Source of the DNA: Caprimulgus europaeus
Taxonomy: Eukaryota; Chordata; Aves; Caprimulgiformes; Caprimulgidae
Assembly (NCBI GenBank): GCA_907165065.1
Contig: OU015534.1
Location: 11,787,686-11,851,685, forward strand
Direction: 5' to 3'
Length of the DNA: 64,000 nt
The stretch's first letter is position 1. The number at the start of each line of letters is the position of its first letter. The notes beneath the pieces are model-generated. The model saw only the letters and a program-made list of their open reading frames with translations, ran no database searches and had not been told where the DNA came from. Below are positions 1 through 13,682 of this stretch, piece after piece. The translations under genes and the position numbers were made by a program.

Positions 1-889
1 GCTATGGAGCTCTTCATGGAGCTGGGGGACCCTGTGGGGCTGTTTTTTGGGCTGCCCCTGGGCCAGTGGGCAAGGCACTATGCAGTGGAGAGCCCAGCCC
101 CACATAGTGGGCACTCCCCACACCAAGCCCTTTGTGGACTCTACCCTCACAGGCTTACGGCCCAGGGGTGGGGGAAGGAGCCGTGGGGTGGTGGGAAGCC
201 CCCTCCAACCGCTCTGCCACAGGGAGAGCCCACAGCAGCTTCAGGGACAGGCATGGGCTCGGGGCGTGGGGTGGCACAAGGGGCAGTAGAGCAGCACTGG
301 GATGGTGCTGGGAGGAGGAGGAGGAAAGCCTTCCTTGCTGCCCCCGGGGGTTGGGGACTGCCATATGCCAGTGGGGATGGAGGCCCAGCCTCACTCCAAG
401 TACTTGGGTGGATTTAGGGAGCCAGGATGCTCCTGAAGTGACTCAAATCCAGGACTGAAGCAGTGAGTTTGATCCAGCTCACCTGATGCAAATGTGGCCA
501 CAACAGGCACAGAGACTCGGGGTGTGCAAGGGCTTGGGGGACACCATGAGAGCTTTGGCAGGGGCTGGTCACCTCCCTTGGACCACCCCTGCCCTTTGTG
601 GGGGACCACCTCCCCCAGCCTCTCTGGATGCACCTCTCCATTAGCCCAATCTGATGCACTTCAAAGCTGGGAGCAGAGCCCAGCTTCAGGCCCTGTGGCA
701 GAAGCCACCTGCCCTGGGGACATTAGTGGCAGGCAGGGGGACATGCAGGTAGCCCGAGCTCGTGGTGGGGATGGTGGGAGATTCCTCAGGGAATCTGCAC
801 TTCCCATAAAGAGGCTGGTTCCTGGAAGGCATTGAGGCTGCGATGCCCCCGCACCTGAGGCATCAATGGGACCATTACAGGGCCACTCA

Positions 890-1180
890 AGCCTCCTGGG
901 AACCTTTTTGTCTCCAGCCAGGTCTGCTTCCACCCGACGATGATTTTGGGATTCTTCTCCCCTCCGAGTCCACAATTGCAGGGTCATTTGCATCTAAAAT
1001 GGGAGCTGGGCACTTTAGCAGCTTGTCTGCTCCTGATAGCTGGGCTGGGGGCCTGCTCAGGCACTAAACCCACTAATGCAATCAGCGGGGCCGGAGGCTT
1101 CTGCATATCAAAGGTCCCCGGCTCTCTTATAGCAGCCTCCCGGCCACAAACCTCCCCTCGGCCACCTTTCATCACTGCCG
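890..1180. promoter_or_regulatory. Candidate conserved non-coding element with POU octamer
   Basis: This stretch is less GC-rich than its surroundings. It contains a perfect octamer ATTTGCAT at 986-993, the classic POU-factor site, followed by TATA-like and GATA-like words near 1,100-1,135. Single motifs of this kind occur by chance, so the call rests mainly on the change in composition. Confidence 0.3.
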
Positions 1181-3769
1181 GCTGGCTGTCACCCTGCTCC
1201 TGGGAGCCCCAGACTGTGGGGGAAGCCCAAGGAATAGGGATGGAAAAGGGTCACCAGCAGTTCCTGGGTGCCAGGATGGGGACTCCGCTACGCCCTTGCC
1301 CGCACCCCTCTCTGCCACCCCACTGCTGAGGTTTCCTTCCCTGTAGGGCTGCGTGGAGGAGATCTTGTCCCCATGCAGGGTGTGGAGGAATGTGGCTGTG
1401 GACAGGCTGTGGAGGGGGCTGCAGCCAGGGGGGTCATGGGGCCAGCATGGGGCAGGAGCACCCACAGACACCCTGACTCACGTGCAGGGTTACAAACAAC
1501 ATCCGAAGGGAAACTGGCTGGGGCAGCCCTGGCCCACATTCCCCGCGTCAGGGTGTGGCACTGTCCTCATCCCGCTGCGAGGTGGCCCTAGGGAAAGGAC
1601 CAGCGGCTAGAGTGCCGCGTACAGGCAGGGAGAGCACCGCACGGCATCCACCTAACGGGGTGCCAGGCTCTGGAGGCTGGGCTGGGTGGGACAGCAGGCA
1701 CCCTAGGGTGGCCTGGCTGTGGCTGCTACATCCTCTTTGCTCATCCTCTCTGCACCCCTCAGAGCCCCACCCTGAGCATCTTCTCTGGGTGTGGAGAGGA
1801 CACTGCCCCATGGCCCAAGGTGGCAACACGCTGCACCTGCAAGCAGGACAGACCTGAGCCATCTCCTCATCAGAGAGATGTACTGGGTGCCTGTACACCA
1901 TGGGCTAGTGGCCCTACACCTCCTGCTTGGAAGGAACCCAGAGCCCTCTTGGGTTACTCTATAATCCTTATTGTAGGCAGCTGCTGGAGACCAAGCCCTG
2001 TCTGGACAAGCTCTCCTAGCATCCATCTATAGCGGTATCCAAGGTCTGCTGGAGGGACTGCACGGTGCTTGTGGAGGGACATGAGGACACCTATGTGGTG
2101 GCACAGGGGCACTGCCTGCACTGGCTTGGCACCATCCAGAGCGCTGGCCCATGGCTCCTGGACAGCAGTCACCACTCATGGCAAACACAGCTGCTTCCCC
2201 ATCCTTCCCTGTAACCCACTGCTGGCGCCAGTGATGGTGTCAGCAACTGGCCATATGGTGCTGATGTGTACACAGCGTCTGGGTAGGCACAGTGTGACAG
2301 GAGTGCTTGCACCGGGGGGCCCAGCATCCCCCAACCACCTGCAACCTTTTGCAGGGAGCAGAGTGAGGGGCATCAGGTGCCTGCACAAGGGAGGGGGCCC
2401 CACTGCTGCCTGACCTACGCCTGATCTGGCCTGTTGGAGATGGGGACAGGCTCCTGGCATGGCCAGAACCCCCTGCGTGCTGGGGAAGGAACCCTTGGGG
2501 CAGGGGAGCAGTTTTTGCCTTACCTGATGATTGCTCAGTGCTGCCCAGTGTGACCAGGGAGGCAGTGGGATGCTGGGCAGCTGTCACGGTCCCACCCTGG
2601 CAGGGAAAGCTGGTGGTGACTGACGAGCCTCACCAGCCCTGCCTGCTGGGTGACTCCTTTCCTGCCAGCCCCTGTGCCCTCCCCACAGCAGCAGTCACAG
2701 GCCCAGATCCTGTGGGGTGCTGGGAGGACGCTGGTGGGGATGGCTGCCACCCACAGGGGACATCCCCTGAGCCTGGGGATGAAGGCACCCCAATGCCCCA
2801 TGGCAAAGGCTTCATCAGTCCTGCAGCCAGGCATCCCTTGCCACCCTGCTCCTGTGCCCTGTCTTGGCAGTGTCAAACCCAGGATAGGGGACAGGAGAAA
2901 GTCATCCACTACCCCTTTTTCTCCCCTTACCCCATCTCTGGGGGCAATACACCTCCAAGCCCTCCCACAGGGTCATCCCATCCCCTTGCTTCTGCTGGTG
3001 CACAGGGCAGGGAGAGAGGGAGACCTTTGGGGTCTGTTCCTGTCCCCAGAGCAGTGCCTGGCGCTGAGCTGAGCCCCGTGCAGCCAACAGCCACCCTGGG
3101 GCTTGCAGGGTGTGCACATCCTGAGGAGTGATGCAGGCAGCGTGTGCTCACATCCAGGGAGGATGGAAAGACATGTCAGGATGCATCCAGGTGGTCAGTC
3201 CCCATTTTGGGAAGGGGCCTATGGGTCAAGGGGTCAGGTAGGTGTGTGGGCAGTGGGCAGGAGGTGGGGAGGGTACCACCTTTGGAAACCTCCCCAGGAG
3301 GTTTTGCAGGAGTTAGCTTCTCTGTGTGGCTGCTGCAGCAAGCAGGCGCCTGTCTCAGTGCAACCACCACTTGCAGTATGTGATGTGCTCTGGTCTTGCC
3401 ATGTCCAGGGTGGTAGCAAGCCCAAGAGCAGCCCCTGACTGTGCATAAGGCCCAGACCCCTGCGCTGATGGCAGCAGGGAGGACATGGGATGCAGATGTT
3501 TATGCCCATGGTCTGGCAGCAGACAGGCTTGGTTGGGGCTGGCACCCGAGTTCCAGGGGACTTGCACCAGCTCCCAGCCAGCATCCCCAAGCTGCAGAAG
3601 CACGGCCACGGATGCTAAGATGCTTTGCTGCTCCCTGTGCTCCCACAGCTAAAGATGGGGTTAGCTGGCAGTTTGTATTTTGGGGGGTTTCCCTGCAGCC
3701 CGGCTCCATCCTGGAGGCTGGGTACAGTGAGGGGCAGAGCAGAGGGATCAAAGGGGCGGGGGAGAGGAG

Positions 3770-3965
3770 CAGCTCCCGAGTTGTGGGTCATTATCTGTTA
3801 TTAACATCTGTAATCTCCCGGAGAGCAAACTGAGATTTACAGCCTGTTATTAGGCTGTTACTCAACCTGTTGTGCAACAGCTCAATTTAAAAAAAAATGA
3901 ATGTGATTAATAGCCCGCTAATAAGGGGGAAATCTCTCCTATTTAATTCAAACAGCCTCTGCCTG
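3770..3965. promoter_or_regulatory. AT-rich island, candidate enhancer
   Basis: About 190 bases are strongly AT-rich inside DNA that is otherwise about 65% GC. Several homeodomain-type ATTA/TAAT cores are clustered (for example TTATTAAC near 3,798 and GATTAATAG near 3,906), and there is a short A run near 3,890. No open frame or repeat family was recognised. Ancient enhancers of neural genes often look like this, but conservation cannot be judged from one genome. Confidence 0.35.
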
Positions 3966-4836
3966 GGCACTCCAGGAAGGTATGGGCTCTCAGCCTAGGT
4001 TCCCAGGATGGCTGCTGGGCTCCTGCTGGGATCCCCCCACCAGGACCTCCCGTGCCACAGGACACGGATGCTGGATGGGGGCCCTGGGTGGCATGGGTGC
4101 TGCTCCCTCCACCAGGTCTGGGTTCTGGGATCCTGAAAGCACCGGGATGGAATCGCCGCCTCCTCCCAGCACTGGGTCTATGCGAAGGGGGACCCAGCTG
4201 GTCCCTGGACGTCCCCTGTGGTCACCCTCTGGAAAAGGTGGAAACTCTGAGTCAGCTGCAGTTCTTATCCCAGCATCTCACCTTTTGTTTGGCCGTGACT
4301 CGCACCTGACTCACTTCGACCCCACAGCTTCCTGCCCTGACGCCTTTCACTGCCTGTGGTCCAGAGGGTGCCCTCTGCCCCCAGACATCCCTACCCCAGC
4401 TACGGCTTCACCTCTTGGTTCTCACCCCCTTTTCCAGGAATCCGAACCAGTCCTGCCTGTAAACATGCCTCTGGACCCTGGTTCCTGAACCCCTCTGGGC
4501 CTGGATCTTCACCTTTCCAAGTCATCCCTTGGTAGGACAAGGGCAAGCAGGCAAGTGTCATGTGGTTCTTCTCCCAAAACCAAATCTCTGGACACTATTT
4601 TTAACCCACCTGGACCCTGAGGCCCTGTCCTTGGTCCAGGAGGGGGTCACCAGCACATTTACAGGTGGAAGAGAAGGTGCCAACAGCTCCCTTATGCTTT
4701 GCAGTCTGAATTCAGCCTCTGCCACGCATTGTGTTGATGGCCTCACTCAGCTGGCTTTTGACCCGGTGACTGAGCACTGTGGTTAATTGGATTGCAGCCG
4801 GCCCTGTTCCTGCCCCTGCTACCAGCCTGAGTCCTG

Positions 4837-4920
4837 CCTGTGCTCCTGGGATACTCCAGGAAAGCCTGTGCTCCTAGGATACTCCAGGAAAGCCTGTGCT
4901 CCTAGGATACTCCAGGAAAG
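4837..4920. repeat. Tandem repeat, 28 bases x 3
   Basis: Three direct copies lie back to back at 4,837-4,864, 4,865-4,892 and 4,893-4,920. Copies 2 and 3 are identical; copy 1 differs by one base (CTGGG against CTAGG). The near identity points to recent expansion. Confidence 0.95.
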
Positions 4921-5685
4921 CCTCTGCAGCCTTTCCCTCTCCCTGTGGCAATAAATCCCTCAGCCACTTCCCTTTGGGCACACGCTGGTCCTGCTCAGAG
5001 GGACACACATGCTCTGCTCCGGGCAGTGAGTGCGGGTGCCTGAGAGCTGCTGCTGTCTGCTCCTGCAGGGTCTTCATTCCCAGTTGAAGGCAACATCACC
5101 TGCAAATGCTGGTGCTCCAGGTCTTGCCAGCAATAGCTGGTCTCCAGGGCCATCCTCTGCCTGTCCCAGGGTGGTTGGAAGCACCTGGGAGTGGAGAAGC
5201 AGCTCATGCCACCTCCAAATGATGCTTTGTGAGGACTGGAGGATCCCTTGGTAGCTTCTTCAAATGGCATGAGTTCTTTTTGGAAGCAAATACACGTGGG
5301 AGAGCTGGGGCTGGGCTGGAGGGCCTGGAAGACAGTGGGGCCATGGACAGCACCCATGGGCACTGGGGCAGTGGCACGTCAGAGTGGGACACAGAAGCCT
5401 GGAGCTGGGATTCCCACTTCCCAGGCCCCTCCACCCTGCAAGCTCAGGCATCTTTTCTTCACACTGCTCAGCCACTGGCAATCACCAGTGGAGCTGCCAC
5501 TGTCACCCAGCACAGGGATGTGGCAGGCAGGGGCTGAGCCCATGGCCCCTGGGCTCCCAAAAGCATCTTGGCCAGCTGCTGCTGCCAGCCAGGCAGGTGG
5601 CCACACTGTGCCAGCCTGCTGCACGGTTGCTCAACGCTGCACAGGAGGGCGAGCTGAACCCGTCTTGGCAACCCACGCACTTAAT

Positions 5686-5830
5686 TAGGGCTTTGGTGGC
5701 GCCTCGTCAGCAGGGCGCACTCGCTGCCCCGGCCGAGCGTTGCTGCGCGCGGTGCGGTACACGCGGTGCTGGAGCCTGGCCGCGCTGGCAGGCCTGGCCC
5801 TGCCTGCATCTCACGTGGCACGGCATGGCG
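5686..5830. promoter_or_regulatory. Small CpG cluster
   Basis: CpG dinucleotides are dense here, for example GCGCGCGGTGCGG near 5,746, compared with flanking DNA where CpG is sparse. The stretch directly follows TTAATTAGG at about 5,681. It also contains CAGCAGGGCGC near 5,709, which loosely resembles the core of a CTCF site. It could be an unrecorded promoter or enhancer; no transcript can be inferred. Confidence 0.25.
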
Positions 5831-7039
5831 GCCCAGCTGCATTTTCCACATTCCTCCCAGCTCTGAGTCACCAGCACCTCTGCTGCCAAAACCTTTACCC
5901 ACGCCTGGCTGTGCCGGCAGCCTGTGCCTGCTCCAGCAGCCAGGCATGGCTCCATGCAAGGTGATGGGTGCCTGTCCCTGTGCGGTCCCTCTGAGGTGCC
6001 CTCCCCTGCCCACTCTGGACCCTGGCAGCGCATGGCAAATGTTCCTGTCCTGCCTCAGGAAAGCTCCTGTGCTGGACATCCTGCACCCCGCTGGGAGCCG
6101 GGGAGCACCCACCCTTGTTGCCTTCACCCCAAGCAGCCTGGGGACCTGGTTTGCATCCTCTGCCAGCACTCTGGGCCATAGTGCAACGGCTCTGGGCACT
6201 GCACACAGCCTCGCTGACCTCCTGCTGCCTCCTGCCCCGGCTCGCCGCACCCGACTCTTTCGAAGAGTGCAGCGGTGCTGCCAGCAACCTCACCCTGCCA
6301 GCAGCCAGCCCGCCCCTGCCCCAGCCCCTGCTCGCGGCCACCTGCACTGCCCCACGTCCCCATCGGGCACGCCAAGAGTGTCACGGCATTTGCAAACACA
6401 GCCATCACTGGGGCCTCGGGCACATGGGAAGCACTTGGCTGCTGGCACTGGGTGCTGGGGATGCCATGGGGATAGGGTGTCAAGGGACATGGGGTCACTG
6501 GTGGGGTCAGCAGGATGCTCCCTGTCTCCTGCCCAGCTCCAGCAACCTGGCTCTGCCACCTCCCCTGCCTCCTGCCCCAGCCAATGGTGGCCAGGGTGTC
6601 CCAGCAGCCCCTGCTCGGCAGGGTGCAGGGGGTCCCCACCCTACACGCCCCCACCAGCCCCTCGGGATGGCTTGCTGTCCCCAAGGAGCACAAATGCCTC
6701 TTCCATTGCCTGCTTCCTGGCACAGCACTCCCAAAATCCACTCTGGGGCTCCGCAAAGCTGTACCAGGGATTGCTGAGACCTGGCCCAGCACCGGGGCAA
6801 GGTGTGACCCCCCAGCACGGCAACAGGTCCCACAGTGGCTGCCCTCCCACAGGACTGTGGGCATGCTGGTGCTGACGTGCGTGGTGGCTTTGCTGGGCCA
6901 TGACGGAGCCCAGGGCAGTGTGGCCGCGTGGGTGGAAGCCACATGGGTGGAGGATGAGTCTGGGTGGCCAGCATGCCACAGCACCTCTCCAGCCCCATGC
7001 TGGGACAACCCTGGGGGGAGCAGCTGGGTGAGGGGTTGG

Positions 7040-7560
7040 CGTGCGTGAGGGACATATAAGAGCATGGAGATGTGTGGTCTGGGGGTGTCTGTGGGAGTGT
7101 GCCACATGCCCGTGTCCCCATGCGGTGTGCAGGCACACGCGAGCCTGGACTGAGCTGTGGGTTGAGAGAGGGGTGTGTGGGCACATGAGGGGTTTGGACG
7201 TGTGATGGGTATGCATGTGGAGAGTGGGGGACAGAATCCATGGCGTGGGGTCTGGGTGGGCTCTGCATGGATGTGGTGGGTGTGGGTGGTGTGTATGTGA
7301 TGTATGCCTGCATGCAGGGCACATATATACGTGTACAGGGGATGCATGTGTGTGAGGGGTGCACATGCACTCAGATGGGGACATTTGCAGAGGGGCATGT
7401 GTGCGTGGGGGATACTGATGTATGCACAGCATGTTTGGGGGTGCACGTGTGGGGAGACATGCATGCGTGTGGGATGAGCAGGGATGTGCACAGCACCTAC
7501 AGAGGGGCACGCATGTATACACAAGGGTTCACACTATGATGTGCACGTGGTGTCAGGGTG
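7040..7560. repeat. Degenerate TG-rich simple sequence
   Basis: Roughly 500 bases are dominated by imperfect TG/GTG words and are nearly devoid of long perfect runs. The sequence gives long but meaningless His/Cys/Pro-rich open frames on the minus strand. Confidence 0.7.
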
Positions 7561-10500
7561 TGTGTCCTTCCACCCACGCCGCATGCACACGAGTGTCCCC
7601 GGTAGCAGTTCCTGGCGCACAGCGGTGTGCTGGTGAGCACCGCTGGCTCACTCGGCAGCGGTTGGTGAGCTCGCATGCGAGCAGGTGGCTGGGGAGCAGC
7701 TCTGAGCCCTTCCTGGTGCCTCTCCCCGAAGCGGTGGCTCCAAGCCGTGACGCAGGGGCCAGGCTGTCTCTTTCCGGCTGTTTCCCAGCCTGTCAGGCCA
7801 GTCGTGTCGGTTCTTGCCACAATTTCCCGGATGGCTGCTCAGCACCTGCCTCTTCCCCATCCGGATGGGCAAGTTCCTGGAGCACCAAGCTGGGACAAGG
7901 CATTGCCCTGGCCACTGCCCTGCCTCCTCAGCTCCATGCCCCGGCTCCTGTATCCCACTGTGGTGCTGGCAGCTCCCCACGGTGCCACAGCCGCCCTGCC
8001 TGGGTGATGCTGTGTGGGCAACAAGGGAGCGGGGTTGTGAGTGCTGGCGGCAGGTGGGCTCTGAGTCATGCTGGGGCCAGGATGTGCCAGGAGAAACCTG
8101 CCGCTGCTCCGCCGGGTGGTTGGGGCAGCCGGACTGGCTGGGCAAGTCAGGCCCGGGCGGGCAGCGTGGGTGCCGTTCATTCGCTGCCACGGCAAGAGGA
8201 CATGCTGGGAGGATCAGTGTTGGTGGGGACAGGCATCTCCCAGTGTTGGAGCCCAGGGAAAGGTGCCCACTGGGGTTGGGCAGGAGGGCAGGGGCTGCCC
8301 AGGGTTGGGAGCTGGGTAGGCAAAGCTGGGATGGGATGTCTCTGGTGAACCTGGCTCTCCCTCCCACTGCACAGGATAGTATCAACCATATGGGGATGCT
8401 CGGCCTTGGAGAAAGGCCAGACCTTCATCCAAACTCACGCTGCCCATGGAAAAGCCCTTCCCCATCCAGAGCCGCCCACAGCTCCGTGCTGGGGGTGAGG
8501 ATGTGGTTTTGAGCAGAGGGTGTAGCTGTGGCTGCAGGCAGGCACATGGGAGCCGCTTGCCATGCCGAGCCTTGCAATACCTCGCTGTCCCCACAGCTTG
8601 CCCAGGGCAGCTCAGGCTGTGCCATCACTCTTGCTCCAGAAGCAAGACAGCTCACCACCCGCTCACCCACTCCTCCTTCTGCACGGGAGGAAACTGAGGC
8701 AAAGAGTGTGGCCGAAGAGACATGCTGAGTTAAGCCCTGGAGAAGCCACAGGCACCAAGCCAGAAGTCCTGTCAACCCCACACAGTCCCAGAGCATCCTT
8801 CATGGAGAGCTGGAGTGTGGGGCTTGGGCATCTTAGGAATACCAGACCCATTTCAGGGTTCCCAGCAGCCAAGAGACTGTCCTGAGGACATCTGCCCCCC
8901 AGGCCATGCTAGGCTGTGCCTCCCTGCCCTCCTCCTGGACATGCTGGGCCAGACAGGGGCTCTTGGCCAGGGCAGGGGAGGTGCAGGCCCCCCAGGCACC
9001 CTGACCTGCTCTGTTCATTCCCACAACCACTGATTAGCATTGCTGCCGGGGTCTGTAATTACCCACAGCTCTCCCTGCCTGGAGCAGGGGCTGCCTGGGA
9101 AGCACAGGGGCAGTCAGGGTCCCAGTGGGGCAATCCCCTGACAGGGAGACAAGGAACCCTGGGGCTAGAAGTCCCCACTGGTAGCCTTGCCAGACTCAGG
9201 GACTGCATCCTCACTGGAGGGATGGAAGGACTCCCTTCATCCCAAGGTTTTCTGGGAGCCCCTCAGGTGTGGTGTCGCGGCAGCCACTGCACAGGGTGCT
9301 GGCAGGAAATAAGTGATGGGGGCATTGATGGGGCAGCCCACGGCATGGAGGAGTGGGGTTGGCCAGCCCCACTGCTGAGTTAGGGTCTCCTCCCTGAGCA
9401 AGCGAGGACTGATTCAATGTGGCTGGTGAAGGAGGGATAGAGCCCCTCAGTGCCTGGAGGCTGTGCCCTTGAGCTCAGCTGTCCATCCCTAATGACTTCC
9501 CTCCCATCCCTGCCATAGTTATCTGCTTAATGAGACCCATACCTCCTGCTGGGAAGGTGCTGGGTCCCACTGCAGCTGTAACCCTTCCTCATCTGGGCTC
9601 CTGCAGCCTGTCCTGCACCTTCTCCTTGCTGGCACCCAGAGCATGAGGATGCACCAGCCATAGGGACCCAGACTTTGGAGCCAGATGAGTCCAGATGGCC
9701 CGGTGGAGCTAGGATGCACCCAGCTTGAATGGTCCCATCCAGCACCATGAGTGTCCTGGGGAGCCTGTTGGGGTGGGGCAGTTGGGGTGACCGTGTTGGG
9801 GAGACCCAAGAGTCACCGTAGTCCCTGCAGGGCAGCAGGGTGGTGTGCAGGGATGGGGCCATGGCAAGGGCCAGGCTGTACCCTGGAGTGGGTATTAGGG
9901 GGGCAGCGCTGCCCATAGCAGCCAGTGGTGATTGCATGGCAGGGCCGGGGTGTGCCGTGGTGTAAAGCAGCAAGCACATTGCCCTGGATGGGACAGCAGC
10001 GATGTGTACTGCTGGAGGAACCTGCTCCTGAGTGCAAGAGGTGGCCAAGCCTGCTACACCTGCACACACATGTGCATGGGGCTGCCCATGACTGGCACAC
10101 ACAGGGATGTGCAGAGCACGTCCTGTAGCATCTCCTGCAGCAGCATCTGAGTGGATGCCAGTGCATCACAGCAGTGTCTAGGGTGAGGGTGCCCTGACAA
10201 ACCCACATTGTCCCTGTTGTCCCCCACATTGGCCAGCCTGGGCCCTCAGCCTGTGAGCGATGCTCGCCTGGGGCCAGGACAGGTAGAGCAAGATCCCTGC
10301 TCCAGCCTGTCATTTCGGCTCTAATTGGATCCCCTGCTGTTCCCCTTCATCAGGGCTGAATGAGGGGCTGTCTAAAGAGGGGACTATGATTAGCTGGGCA
10401 GGGGGCTGGCTCTGGGCACAGGGAGGCTTCCCTGGGCTGGATAATGACAGACTTTTGTCCCCTCTGCTCCTGCCCCCGACAGAGGCAGGTGGATGAGGAT

Positions 10501-12670
10501 GCCTCAGGCAAAGAGCAGGTACCAAAAGGCTGAACTCGGCAAGCCCTGGCCGTTCCCACCCCCCTGCAGTGCTGTGCTAAGGGGATGCCTCAGCTGCAGG
10601 AGCCTGGCCAGGGACCCAAGAGTCCTGGCTCCAGCTCCAGTGTGTTGACTGGGGAGACATCTCCAAAACTCTCACTCCCAGGTCTGGGATCCTGGTCCCA
10701 GCTGGGAAACTCATCCAGCCATCATATCCTGTCTTGGGACACCACATTTCTGGTGGTCAGTGTGTACCCACCATGGGACAGATGCCTGGACTGTGGGCTC
10801 CAGCCTGCCTCAGCCCCAGGCCAGAGCATCACAGGGTGCAGAGACAAATGGGACCAGTTGTTCCCCATGCTACTCACCCATGCAGGAGCTGGCACAGGGC
10901 CACATATCAGCTGGCACTGTTGGGGACACATATTCGAGCCCATGGCTGCTGGGACCCAGGTACAGGGTCTTGCTCTGCATGGGCTGAGCAGGATGCTGCA
11001 CCTGGTAGCAGCTAGGTAGAACAGGGAGAGGAGCAGGACCAGCTCCCACCCTGCTTTGGGTGCTGAGGGATGGAGGTGCAGGTCCCCACTTTAGCTGAGC
11101 TCACACAGCCAGCGCTCAGACATGCTTCAGTCCTACTGGGGTCCTGCACCCTATGAGGCTGCAAGGACGTGGGGGACCCAGGGTGTGCACAGGCAGGACC
11201 CTGCAGTGGGACCCCGGTTCACCCAGGACACTGGCTGGGCACCATGCCTGCAGCCTGGCAAGCAGGCGGGTGGAGAGGCAGATGGATCGCATGCGACAGG
11301 CTGGGGATAATTCACTGCTCCTAAGGAGAGAAATCCTCCACCTGGAAAGGAATCTCCTGCCTACGCCCTCAGCCCAGGAGGCTGCAGGCCCAGAGGGACA
11401 GGGAGGGGTGTGCAGGTGGGCTGCTGTGCCGTGAGCCCATGCAGGCAGGGCGGGCAGCCCCCTTCGCTGGGGAAGGGCACTCGCAGTGCTGCCGTACCTG
11501 ACCAGGACCCCTCTGCCCCATGGATGTGAGTCCGGACACACCAGTGGGTTGCTGGGGAGGAATCTGGGGTCGGTGCCAGCTGCTCACCCACCCTGCAGCT
11601 GCACATGCACACCCACCACTGCCTGCATGGTTCATATGGCAGGGGCATGTGTCAGGGTGAGCTGCATGGCACTTCCCGATCTTGATATCCATTGGCCACC
11701 AACAGCCCAGCAGCTCCCACCCCTGCAAATGGGTGGGAGGGTGACCCAGACGGGGTGCAGAAAGGTGCCCCAGCAAGGTATGGTACAGGCACAGCAGGGG
11801 GAAAAGACTGGGCCAGGCAGTGCTGAGAGGGCTGGGAGCTGGAGCGCCTTGAGGGCTCATGGGGTGGTATAGCCTGCATGCCCCAGCCCATCACCGCTGA
11901 TTTAGGGAAGCTGGCTGCTTGGCAGGCCCTGGCATGAAGCAGGGCTTTGCTGACACGTCTCTTGTTTTAGCATCTCCCAGGGGATGCAGCGTGTTCCCCT
12001 GCGGGTGTCCCGGCCCTCGGGCTGCCGAGGGTGCGCAGACACGTGTATGCGTGCACACATATGTGAGCAGGAGCGTATCAACTGTGCACGTGACTCATCT
12101 TCAGCTGGGGCTAATTAGGTATTGGGCTAATCAGCAAGCAACCTTCTCCAGTTGGCTTTCTGGGAACAGCAAAGCAGACAAGAGAGGTTCAGTGGGGACT
12201 CAGGTCACCCCCCAGCATCCCTCCCAGCTACCCCTGAGCCACAAGCAGCCTCACACCAGGGCAGGGGATAGACATCTCCTGCAAGGAGCCAGGGGGGCTT
12301 TCCCCTCTTTAGCCAGGTGCCCTCATCGCTGTCCCCCCATCCCCAGCCTCCTGCTTCCCTTGGGAACAGACTGAGTTCTGGATGACCATGTCCAGTAAAG
12401 ATGCTGGAGCAAGCTGTTGGGCTGGGGGACATCAACGCTGAGCCTGGCCCCATGCAGCTCAGTGACCTCAGCTCTCCAGGGTGGAGGGACATACCAGGGG
12501 ATGCAGGGACCCTTCACTGAGCCAAGGGCACACATAGCCATTCTAGGCAGCCTGCAGGCAGGACTGTGGTGGTGTGCACAGGGTGCTCTCCCTGGCATGG
12601 CCATCCTCCTCAGCAGTCCCCATGTCGCCCCGCCATCCTGCCCGGCACAAACATTCCCTCACTCCCGGTC

Positions 12671-12800
12671 ACAGTAAATATTGTTGCAGGGCAAACAGTG
12701 AATCAGCCCCCTTTGTTTGAGTGCTGCTGGCAGCCCCAGCTTGTTCGACTGCTGTTTAATGACCCTCCAGTTGTGTACCCTGGAGCTACTCATTAACCCC
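12671..12800. promoter_or_regulatory. AT-rich island, candidate regulatory element
   Basis: A short AT-rich block contains AATATTGTT near 12,678, CTTTGTT (SOX-type word) at 12,711-12,717 and TTTAATGA near 12,755. Flanks are GC-rich. No coding potential was seen. Confidence 0.25.
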
Positions 12801-13682
12801 AGGCTGCAGATGGTGAAGAGGACGGATCCCAGCCAGCCAGGAACAGTTTGCTAGTGCTGGGGACAGGCTCCAGGCAAATTCTTGTGACCTTTTACCAGGT
12901 GCTGATGTGCCAGAGGTTTTCCCTCACACCTCTGCAAGGTGCGGCCAACCCACTGTCTGCCTAGCATGCTCACAGCCCCACGGCCACCCCACAGAACCGT
13001 ATGGCACAGCACAGTGGGGCTTTGCTTAAGGCAGCATCCCCATCAGAGCATCCCTCCAGCTCACCCCCTGCTCCTGGCACAGCTATGGGTTGCAGAGGAG
13101 CTGCTGACTCTCATAGTAGGATGCTTGGGATGACCCTCTCTGTGTGCAGCAGGAGGGTTGGAGAGGCCCCATGCTGGGAGCTGTGAGGTGGAGGGCTGTG
13201 CAGCATGGCTTGGGCCAGGTTGGTTAGTACCAGGTGGAGGTGAGCAGTGGGAGACACTGAATGGTGCAGGGTGCAGGACAGGGGCTGGAAATGGGCAGTC
13301 CAGGAAGGACTGGAAGGAACTGTCCAAAAGCCTGGCCCAGAGTACAGAGATGGGGCAAGCAGGGGCACAGAGCTGCTGCTCTGGCCTTGATGCAGTCCCA
13401 CAGGCTGCAGAGAGGCTGCACATCCTACAGAAAGTCCTCCTTCCCAGGGGGCACCCACAGAGCCCCAGAGCTCCCCATCAGTGGGGCTGGGAGGGGGTGA
13501 GTGCACCGGGGTGTGCACTGGATGGTTCCAGCATGGGGTGGCTCCACAGCTGTGGTGCTGGGACACTCATGGTGGGCAGGCAGGGGTGGGGCTGGGGCAG
13601 CCCTTGTGCACTGCAGCCTTCTGCCAGCACCGTGGGGCTGCTCCTGCCCTTCTGCCTGGTTCTCACCTCCCATTCACATGGC

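Noticed and set aside
5766..6875. 369-codon plus-strand open frame
   Set aside because: Its Pro/Ser/Cys-rich composition and overlap with several other open frames in GC-rich DNA argue against a gene.
6124..7524. 466-codon minus-strand open frame
   Set aside because: The His/Thr/Pro/Cys-rich half comes from degenerate TG repeats, and no family resemblance was seen.
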